This document shows, in pieces, positions 7,515-14,528 of a stretch of DNA of 14,528 bases. The notes under the pieces were generated by a model, which saw only the letters and a list, made by a program, of their open reading frames with translations, made no database searches and had not been told where the DNA came from. The stretch comes from Porogramme epimiltina. Taxonomy: Eukaryota; Basidiomycota; Agaricomycetes; Polyporales; Polyporaceae. The position numbers and the translations under genes are program-made. Where the stretch lies: the NCBI GenBank assembly GCA_900155495.1, contig FTLJ01000762.1:1-14528 (forward strand), in the 5' to 3' direction. Each line of letters opens with the position of its first letter. Within the stretch, counting starts at the first letter, position 1.

Positions 7515-10500
7515 ATGTTTGATCAGATGATACGGGGATTTGCTCATGATATTAAACTTGAGAATTTCAAGGAGAGTGCTTGCACTGTGTGTGCATTGTT
7601 AACTCCACAGAAATCCCTTCAAAAACTTAGTGATCTCAAGTGCGACTTGGATATTCTAATTCCTAATGTGGCGGTTACAAGACGTGAGCGCAAAGCTGAA
7701 ACAGACCCTATTGTGGATATTTCAGGGAGAGTCTTGATTCCAAACTGTGAAGATGTATGCTTAACCTGTGCTAGTGAGTTGAAGGTTGGCAAAATTCCAG
7801 TCAATAGCCTTGCTAATGGTCTTTGGATTGGGGATGTGCCCGATGCACTCAAGGATCTGAGTTGGACAGAAAAACTGTTGATAGCTCGTGTCAAGCACAA
7901 CATGTGTATTGTAAAGGTTCATGTGTCTGGTATGTCTAAAATGAAGGCCAATGTAGTAAGCCACTCATTGCCAATGCCTAAGATATATTCTGTGTTGCCA
8001 CCATCTAGAGATGAGCTTGATGAAGTCCTTGCATTTCTGTTTCTAGGCCCTAATGTCCCAACTGAAAAGGAATACAGACGTACACCAATGCTTGTTAGGC
8101 AGAAAAAGGTTGCTGCTGCATTGGAATGGCTCAAACTCAATCACATAGATTATGCGGACCTTACAATCTCATATGATAATCTATCTGAATATCCAGAAAA
8201 TGAGCCTCCTGTGGTTGTCAATTATACAAAAACAAGTGGAGTTTCAAACATAGATCCTGAAGCGGCTGCTGTTAACCAGGTTGAGGAGGAGGAAGGTGTA
8301 GAGGAAGGCAAGTGTCCATTTGTGGTCCATGGACTTACAGGTGAACGCCTTGAGCATCTAGGAAAGGTTAGACCATATGAGATTAAAGCACGGGCGGTTG
8401 AACACTTTAAATCTGGTGGTAAGGTGTTAGGTATAGGGCAAGAAAAGGTGCCAGAGAGCTTATACAATAATCCACAGTTATACCCTCAAATGTTTCCTTG
8501 GCTGTTTCCTTATGGATTTGGGGGCCTTAAAAATATCAGAGGTGCTATTCCAGTGTCTGAGGAGAAGCGGAAGCAGCAGTTATTGATGTACCATGATAAG
8601 CGGTTTCAACTAGAGCCCCTGTTCCCACTGGTTGCCCTTAATCATGAGCAAATCAAGCAGTCCACTACTGCGGGATACCTGCTTGCAGATAAGAAGCGTT
8701 TTAATGACATTGCTGAACGCCTGTTGAATGTGAGTCAGGAAACTATTGCAGACCTGGCAGAAAGGCTGACAAAGGGTTCATTCAAGCCTGAAACTGAGGA
8801 GGAAAAAGAGTGCTTCAAGCTTCTGAGTGATCTAGACCACGTCAACTACAAAGTCAAGGGGTCTATTACCAGCAAAAAGTACATGCGTAATGAGATATGG
8901 GCCCTGGTATCTTACTTGGGAGCACCATCCTGGTTTATAACATTTGCCCCCACGGATGTTAAGCACCCCCTAGCTTTATATTTTGCAGACACTGATCAGG
9001 AATATATTCCAGAGTTTAGAGTGCGTGATGACCGTCTCAATCTCATTGCAAATAATCCTGTGGCTGGTGCTAGATTCTTCAATGTTATGGTGAACCTGTT
9101 TATAAAGCATGTGTTAGGTGTTGGAGAGGATAGGCCAGGATTATATGGTGAAACCTCTGGATACTATGGGACTGTAGAGCAGCAGGGCCGGCTCACTCTA
9201 CACCTTCACATGCTACTGTGGATTAAAAACTCTCTAACCCCACAGGAGGTTAGAGATAGGATATTAGACACAAACTCTGACTTTCAACGAGCAATGGTAG
9301 AGTACTTGGAAGGCTGCCACAAAGGCGAGTTTCTAGATGGGACTATGGACTCTGTTAGTGAGCGTGTCACAAATGATATAAATAAAAATCCAAATAAGGT
9401 GTCATTAACAGAGTCTCTGCCTAAAGTACCACCTAAGCCATGCACTACTGAACACAACTCAGAGGATGACGGCAAAGACTGCAAAAACTGTGCTGCTTAT
9501 ACTGCTTGGTGGACACAGTATGAGCTGGATGTAGATGAGATACTATACCAGTCTAATGTCCATAAGTGTAGGGATAAAATCACAAGCAGACGTAAGAGCA
9601 AAAATAAGGAGGAAGGAGCAGACAATAAGCCTCCACCTATTGAAAAGACAGAGTTTGACAACCGTGGGTGTAGGGATCCAGTAACCCTAGTGTGCAAGGC
9701 TAGATTTCCAAGAGATACCTACCCAGAGACTGGTGTGGATCCTGAAACTGGTGCATTAATAATGAAAAAGGGGGAGCCAATGTTGAACACATTTACTCCT
9801 GCACTTTCCTATCTATTAAGGTGTAACCATGATGTTACCAGCCTATTATCAGGTACTGCAATCAAGTCTGTAATAGCATATGTTGCTGACTATATTACCA
9901 AGACCCCACTAAAAACCCACGTGATGTTTCGGTCAGTGGAAGAGGTGTTTTCACGTAACACTGAGCTTTTAGGCAGCACAAAATCTAACAGGGAAAAGGC
10001 ACGTAGTATGATCACCAAAATTGTTAATGCACTTACAGCTGCTTCAGAAATTGGTGGGCCCATGGCTGCAATGTATTTGTTGAAACATCCAGACCACTAT
10101 ACAACCCACAAGTTTAGAATTTGCTACTGGAAGGGGTACATATATGAGGTGCTTAAGGCTTGGGATGACTCTGATGACATTGAAAAGGAGGGCAATACAA
10201 AGGTGATGCTTGGTCTTAAAAGTAAAGGTCCAGGTACAAAGGAGAAGGAAATTGTAGCTGTGAGTCCAGTACTAGACTATGTTTGGAGACCAGAAGAGTA
10301 TGAGTCTGTGTCATTATATGATTGGATTAGACTGTCTGATAAGAAGCGTGCACCCAAGCCTCAGAAGAAGCAAAAAATCAAGAGTGATCAGGGGGAAATG
10401 GCTGATTTTGAGGAGGGTATTGAGGATGATGATAGAGAATTTGAGGATGATTATAATATTGGTGAAGCTGAGGATCAGGGAGAGGCTTGTGACTCTGATG

Positions 10501-13500
10501 ATGAAGGTAGTATTTGTGAGCAGCAGGGTGGAGGGGCTTATGGACTAGCAGAAGAGGAGGAGGAAAGTTCTGATGAGGAGGATGTAGTTCATACATCTGC
10601 ACCTAGATTGGAGGCTAAAAAGGAAGAGGAGGAGGAATCAGAAAATGAGGAGTCTGAGGATGAGCTGCTATTGACATCAGAGTTTAAAGTGCACCTGGAC
10701 AAGGAAATAGCAGCCAGCAAAAAGCTCAAGTATCTGAGCTTCCATACCAACCATCCACAGCATGGGACGCATCATGTGAGACTACTAGCTGAGGGAGAGT
10801 CTTATGTGCCCAACTTTATAGGCGGCTCTTTACCACGTAAGGACTCTGGCAGTCGTGAGCAGTATTGCATGACCATGCTTACCTTGTTTAAACCATGGCG
10901 CTCAGGTAAAGATTTGCGCAAAAGTGCAGAGGAGCTCTGGGATGATGAGTTTCAGGCTCATACATTCACTGAAAGGGACCAAAGAATCATGAAAAACTTT
11001 CATATCCGCTATGAATGCAATGATGCTCGTGATGACTTTGCTGCCAAACGCAAACTGCTGGAAAAGGGTGGGAAAATTCCTGTCAATTACTCCCAAGATG
11101 ATCTTGATGAAATGGACACAAGGTACCATATAGATGGTGATGACCTCCCTATTCGTGCTGCAGAATCAAGGGCATTAGAAGGTCAGGATGTGCCTTATGA
11201 GCAAAGCACCTGGAAAAAGAGGGACAATAAGTTCCAAGAGGCAGAGTCAATGCTGGATACATCAGGGTGGGCCATTCCAGCTGAGAAAGGGACTCAATAT
11301 GTGGGGAAAACTGAGCGTGTTAGATTTGATGAGGACACGTCAAGCTCTGACTGGAGCAAGTTGTTGAAGGAGAAGAAGCAGGAGCTTATTGATGCTAGAG
11401 ATGCACAGGCAGACCAGAAGAAAAAGGACAGGCAGACAAACTGGCCACCTATCAATACAGAGGTCAATGAGGTCAAGGTGGTAGGCAAGAAATATTTCTT
11501 GAATAAAAAATTCAGAGCAGATAATGAACTGAGCCAGAAGTTGATTGATGACACTGTGGAGTCATTTAGTCTTAATGATGACCAGGAAAGGGCCTTTAGA
11601 ATTGTGGCCAACCATGCTGTGGAACCTAGTGGGGAACATTTAAAGATGTACTTGGGTGGTATGGCAGGGACTGGTAAATCCCAAGTCATAAAGGCACTTA
11701 TGCACTTCTTTGCAGAGCGTGAGGAAAGTTATAGGCTGATGTGTATAGCACCTACTGGCACTGCTGCTGCTCTAATTGGAGGCTATACTTACCATTCAAT
11801 TCTAGGAATACTTAGAAAGCAGGGGGCCGCTGGCACAGATCATGTGGCTAGTTTATCACAGGTGAGGGCACGGATTCAGCATGTTGAGTACATGTTTATG
11901 GATGAAATAAGCATGCTTGACTGTATGGATCTATACAAGATATGTGCGAAGATGTGTGCCTCTCTCAAGAATGATGGGGCACCATTTGGGGGAATTAATA
12001 TGATATTTGCAGGTGACTTTGCCCAGCTGCCCCCTGCAGTAGGTGGTCATCCACTATATTCCCATCATGTAGGCCGTGTTATACATCACACACACTCCCA
12101 TGAGGAGCAACAAATGTCTATTGGTAAGGCTCTGTGGCACCAGTTTACCACTGTGGTTATACTTAGGCAAAATATGAGGCAGAGATCACAAACTCCTGGA
12201 GACTCCAAACTGCGTACTGCACTGGAAAATCTCAGATATAACTCATGTACTGAAGCAGATATAAAGCTGCTGCAGTCACGTGTTGCTGGATGTGTTGCAG
12301 GGAGGCCCAAGCTCAATGACCCTAGATTCAAATATGTGTCTATTATAACACGTTGGAATGCAGTTAGAGATGGGATAAACAGCAAGGTCAGTAAGCAGTT
12401 TGCACAAGATGCCGGGCAGGAGCTTGTGGAGTTTTATTCTGTTGACCGTTTGGGTTATGATGCTAGTGAAGACTCCACCAAGCGCAAGCGTAAGAAGGTG
12501 GTAAACCCACTTAGAAAGACCAATATTGCATCATCAGAACTTCAAGATCTCTTATGGAGCCTAGATCCTGCTATGACTGAACATGTACCTGGAAAGCTGC
12601 CCCTATGTATAGGAATGCCTATCATGATTAAGCAGAATGAAGCAACTGAATGCTGTGTGACTAATGGTGCAGAGGCTGTGGTGGTTGGGTGGAAGGCCAA
12701 GGCATTGACTGTGGATAAACAGACACTACAAACACTATTCGTAAAACTAACATCACCTCCCAAGACTGTCAAGCTTGCTGGACTACCTGACAATGTCATA
12801 CCCATCACCCCACATGAAAGGAGAACCAAGTGCAAACTGCCTAGTGGTAAAATATTAGGCATAGACCGCAGTCAAGTGTCTGTCCTACCCAACTTTGCTA
12901 TGACTGACTTTGGGTCCCAAGGGCGTACTAGACAATATAATGTGGTGGACATTCATGAGTGCAAGAACCATCAGTCTATATACACCTGTTTATCTAGGGG
13001 GTCCACACTAGAGGGCACTGTAATTGCTAGACCATTTGAACCATCCAAGATCACTGGTGGTATAGCTGGGAGTCTTAGACAGGAGTTTAGGGAACTAGAG
13101 CTACTGGATCAGATTACAAATATGCGCTGGGAGGACACCATGTCTGACAAGGTGACCGGGATTACTAGAAATGAACTGGTGCACTCCTTTAGAACATGGA
13201 AGGGTGAAAACTATATTCCAAAGGCAGTTCACAAGGCAATCAAATGGTCTGCTTATGACCCATTTCCAGTTGAAGATGTCACTGAGGATGCTGGCTGGCA
13301 GATTATTGCATCAAACAAGGATGCTATCAAGCCTGTGAAAGGTGCACCAACTGATGAATTTCCCAATAATCAGGCAAAGTCACAGGGCTATGTGCCAGCT
13401 AAAGGTTCAACTGCACTTCAAACTGTGAGCAACTTTGTGGGCAATCAGACCAAGAAGCGTAAGGTGTCTGATAATGAGGAGTTGGAAAACCCTAGCAAGC

Positions 13501-14414
13501 GCAAAAGGACTAATAATGCCTCTGTATATTGCCCCTTCAAAGGCTTTCCATGGGATAGTGTCAACTACAGCTGTGCTTATGATAGCTTATTGACCATTCT
13601 GATGGCAGTGCAAAAGGAAAACACTAATGTGTGGAATGAACACATTGCACATCAAAGCACTCTGTTGCAAGAGATTGGAGGCATATTTGACCAAGTTCAT
13701 TCTAATCAATTGCAACCAAGGGCAGCTAGAGACCAGATAAGAAATAAACTGGCCACTTTAGATGAATCTTTGGGCTGTAAGGGGGCTGAGGGAACTGATG
13801 GCTACTTACTAGCCCAGTACTTGCTCACCCCAGATATTAAAAGGTTGCAGAAAGAATATGCTTGCCTGGAGTGTGACTATGTGTCTGCATGGATCAAGTG
13901 CAAGGGGGCAACTGTTCCAGATATTATCAAGGAGTCTATATGGGCCTTTACACTTGATCACAGGCGTGAACACAACAAGGGAATGGGCATGCATAGGAAA
14001 CTAAGTGTGGCCCAGTGGCTAAGTGTAACTATGGAACATACATCTGATAGAGAGTGTTCAAGTTGTGGTGGTGGAGTAGTAAAAAATTATGGCTATGTGG
14101 GAAGGGGACCACCATTCTTATACCTAATTCCTAGATTGATCAACTTAAATGTGGAGACTGAGATCAAGCTACCAGATAGTGATGAGAGATACAGGCTATG
14201 TGGAGTGGTGTATTATGACAATAATCACTTTATAGCTAGAGTTGTAGATAAATCAGGAGAAGTATGGTATCATGATGGAATCAAGACAGGAGACAAACTG
14301 AAGTATGAGAAAAATGTGGTAAATATGAGCAACTTGGGGGGAGTGGGCCATGTCTGGCAGAAACGATTAATGAGGAAACCTGTTTTTAATTATGATAGAA
14401 GTGGTAGTATATGA
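7515..14414 (+). CDS. Helitron RepHel transposase with C-terminal USP-like cysteine protease (2299 aa)
   Basis: This protein catalyses rolling-circle transposition: the Rep domain nicks and joins single-stranded DNA, and the helicase unwinds it. Residues 23-85 hold CxxC pairs (C23/C26, C82/C85), followed by LANGLWIGDVP (99-109), matching the DUF6570-type N-terminal block. The Helitron-like N domain includes WFITFAPTDVKHP (473-485), the HUH motif H563-L-H565, and paired tyrosines Y789 and Y793 with K796. An acidic linker (956-1050) leads to the PIF1-type helicase: Q motif near 1353-1357, Walker A GMAGTGKS (1382-1389), DE box D1463-E1464, GDFAQLPP (1500-1507), LRQNMRQ (1550-1556), MTDFGSQG (1796-1803) and YTCLSRG (1823-1829). 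After two basic NLS-like patches (TKKRKV at 1979-1984, then SKRKRT) comes a protease-like domain. Its features are NYSCAYDS with C2020, a CxxC pair C2117/C2120 and another C2181/C2184, NNHF with H2238, and WYHDG with D2254. No stop or frameshift interrupts it. The true N-terminus is probably upstream; ATG 7515 is only the first in this frame. Confidence 0.93.
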   Translation: MFDQMIRGFAHDIKLENFKESACTVCALLTPQKSLQKLSDLKCDLDILIPNVAVTRRERKAETDPIVDISGRVLIPNCEDVCLTCASELKVGKIPVNSLANGLWIGDVPDALKDLSWTEKLLIARVKHNMCIVKVHVSGMSKMKANVVSHSLPMPKIYSVLPPSRDELDEVLAFLFLGPNVPTEKEYRRTPMLVRQKKVAAALEWLKLNHIDYADLTISYDNLSEYPENEPPVVVNYTKTSGVSNIDPEAAAVNQVEEEEGVEEGKCPFVVHGLTGERLEHLGKVRPYEIKARAVEHFKSGGKVLGIGQEKVPESLYNNPQLYPQMFPWLFPYGFGGLKNIRGAIPVSEEKRKQQLLMYHDKRFQLEPLFPLVALNHEQIKQSTTAGYLLADKKRFNDIAERLLNVSQETIADLAERLTKGSFKPETEEEKECFKLLSDLDHVNYKVKGSITSKKYMRNEIWALVSYLGAPSWFITFAPTDVKHPLALYFADTDQEYIPEFRVRDDRLNLIANNPVAGARFFNVMVNLFIKHVLGVGEDRPGLYGETSGYYGTVEQQGRLTLHLHMLLWIKNSLTPQEVRDRILDTNSDFQRAMVEYLEGCHKGEFLDGTMDSVSERVTNDINKNPNKVSLTESLPKVPPKPCTTEHNSEDDGKDCKNCAAYTAWWTQYELDVDEILYQSNVHKCRDKITSRRKSKNKEEGADNKPPPIEKTEFDNRGCRDPVTLVCKARFPRDTYPETGVDPETGALIMKKGEPMLNTFTPALSYLLRCNHDVTSLLSGTAIKSVIAYVADYITKTPLKTHVMFRSVEEVFSRNTELLGSTKSNREKARSMITKIVNALTAASEIGGPMAAMYLLKHPDHYTTHKFRICYWKGYIYEVLKAWDDSDDIEKEGNTKVMLGLKSKGPGTKEKEIVAVSPVLDYVWRPEEYESVSLYDWIRLSDKKRAPKPQKKQKIKSDQGEMADFEEGIEDDDREFEDDYNIGEAEDQGEACDSDDEGSICEQQGGGAYGLAEEEEESSDEEDVVHTSAPRLEAKKEEEEESENEESEDELLLTSEFKVHLDKEIAASKKLKYLSFHTNHPQHGTHHVRLLAEGESYVPNFIGGSLPRKDSGSREQYCMTMLTLFKPWRSGKDLRKSAEELWDDEFQAHTFTERDQRIMKNFHIRYECNDARDDFAAKRKLLEKGGKIPVNYSQDDLDEMDTRYHIDGDDLPIRAAESRALEGQDVPYEQSTWKKRDNKFQEAESMLDTSGWAIPAEKGTQYVGKTERVRFDEDTSSSDWSKLLKEKKQELIDARDAQADQKKKDRQTNWPPINTEVNEVKVVGKKYFLNKKFRADNELSQKLIDDTVESFSLNDDQERAFRIVANHAVEPSGEHLKMYLGGMAGTGKSQVIKALMHFFAEREESYRLMCIAPTGTAAALIGGYTYHSILGILRKQGAAGTDHVASLSQVRARIQHVEYMFMDEISMLDCMDLYKICAKMCASLKNDGAPFGGINMIFAGDFAQLPPAVGGHPLYSHHVGRVIHHTHSHEEQQMSIGKALWHQFTTVVILRQNMRQRSQTPGDSKLRTALENLRYNSCTEADIKLLQSRVAGCVAGRPKLNDPRFKYVSIITRWNAVRDGINSKVSKQFAQDAGQELVEFYSVDRLGYDASEDSTKRKRKKVVNPLRKTNIASSELQDLLWSLDPAMTEHVPGKLPLCIGMPIMIKQNEATECCVTNGAEAVVVGWKAKALTVDKQTLQTLFVKLTSPPKTVKLAGLPDNVIPITPHERRTKCKLPSGKILGIDRSQVSVLPNFAMTDFGSQGRTRQYNVVDIHECKNHQSIYTCLSRGSTLEGTVIARPFEPSKITGGIAGSLRQEFRELELLDQITNMRWEDTMSDKVTGITRNELVHSFRTWKGENYIPKAVHKAIKWSAYDPFPVEDVTEDAGWQIIASNKDAIKPVKGAPTDEFPNNQAKSQGYVPAKGSTALQTVSNFVGNQTKKRKVSDNEELENPSKRKRTNNASVYCPFKGFPWDSVNYSCAYDSLLTILMAVQKENTNVWNEHIAHQSTLLQEIGGIFDQVHSNQLQPRAARDQIRNKLATLDESLGCKGAEGTDGYLLAQYLLTPDIKRLQKEYACLECDYVSAWIKCKGATVPDIIKESIWAFTLDHRREHNKGMGMHRKLSVAQWLSVTMEHTSDRECSSCGGGVVKNYGYVGRGPPFLYLIPRLINLNVETEIKLPDSDERYRLCGVVYYDNNHFIARVVDKSGEVWYHDGIKTGDKLKYEKNVVNMSNLGGVGHVWQKRLMRKPVFNYDRSGSI

Positions 14415-14528
14415 GGATGTTCTAGTAATAAGTGCCCACACCCATCATCACATCAGTCTATTAAACTAAATGTAGTCCATAATATGTGTCAGATGCATAT
14501 TTGAATTTATTCTATATAAAATAATGCT
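14415..14528 (+). other. AT-rich 3' flank of the RepHel gene
   Basis: These 114 nt hold no gene. A 6-bp inverted repeat (AATATG/CATATT, arms 14481-14486 and 14496-14501, 9-nt loop) is present, but it is AT-rich and not followed by CTRR, so it does not look like the Helitron 3' hairpin. The stretch is probably 3' UTR and internal Helitron sequence. Confidence 0.5.

Larger units (their letters stand above)
6371..14528 (+). mobile_element. Helitron, autonomous type, right end outside the window (boundaries approximate)
   Basis: Helitrons are rolling-circle DNA transposons whose RepHel protein joins an HUH replication initiator to a PIF1-type helicase. All expected protein blocks are present in order (see the RepHel entry), in a stretch visibly AT-richer than the flanking host genes. 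Left and right coordinates are only the extent of recognisable coding sequence and the window edge. In the 114 nt after the stop codon I found no GC-rich hairpin followed by a CTRR terminus, so the 3' end lies beyond the window. The left TC terminus is not identified; it may lie a little upstream of 6371. The long intact frame argues for a young or still active copy. Confidence 0.8.

Noticed and set aside
10279..10602. Open frames on both strands over the acidic stretch of the RepHel gene
   Set aside because: They are by-products of the repetitive GAG/GAT/GAA codons in the acidic linker, inside an intact RepHel reading frame.
14415..14528. Helitron 3' terminus (CTAG at 14422-14425, or the AATATG/CATATT hairpin)
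   Set aside because: CTAG has no hairpin just upstream, and the hairpin is AT-rich with no CTRR after it. The true end probably lies outside the window.

Overview
The window looks like nuclear DNA of a mushroom-forming basidiomycete (Agaricomycetes). Evidence seen in the sequence: very short introns (42-64 nt) with GTGAGT/GTAAGT donors and CTAAC/CTGAY-like branch sites, dense intron packing, a TATA-plus-pyrimidine core promoter, and a Helitron RepHel gene of the type common in basidiomycetes (N-terminal cysteine-rich DUF6570-like region, HUH Rep, PIF1-type helicase). The species cannot be named.

Layout. (1) 4-1487, minus strand: a five-exon gene for an unrecognised, probably nuclear protein of about 425 aa; its 3' four exons are well supported and its 5' exon is less certain. 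(2) 1488-2010: a divergent intergenic region with a TATA box for the rightward gene. (3) 2011-5928, plus strand: a gene I reconstruct as 24 exons and 897 aa. Its N-terminal two thirds is low-complexity and charged (RGG box, acidic block, AT-hook-like motif, NLS-like patches), cut into many tiny exons; its C-terminal third is a compact unrecognised domain. (4) 5929-about 6370: intergenic, with a short direct repeat and two adjacent perfect palindromes. (5) About 6371 to the end: an AT-richer Helitron. Its 2299-codon RepHel frame (7515-14414) is intact and carries a C-terminal ubiquitin-specific-protease-like domain. The N-terminal part of the same protein lies in another frame just upstream (6371-7513). 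Neither Helitron terminus could be fixed.

The most striking observation is in the 24-exon gene. The first 21 introns are all in phase 2, so exons 2-21 all have lengths divisible by three (30-180 nt). Any of them could be skipped or duplicated without breaking the frame. Several coincide with discrete modules (RGG box, acidic tract, AT-hook, NLS). Only the last two introns, inside the compact domain, leave this phase.

The two host-like genes are head-to-head and may share a control region. The Helitron appears to be an independent, fairly recent insertion downstream, since its long frame has no stop and all catalytic motifs are present. All gene models here were made by eye from splice signals and frame continuity, with no transcript or database support.
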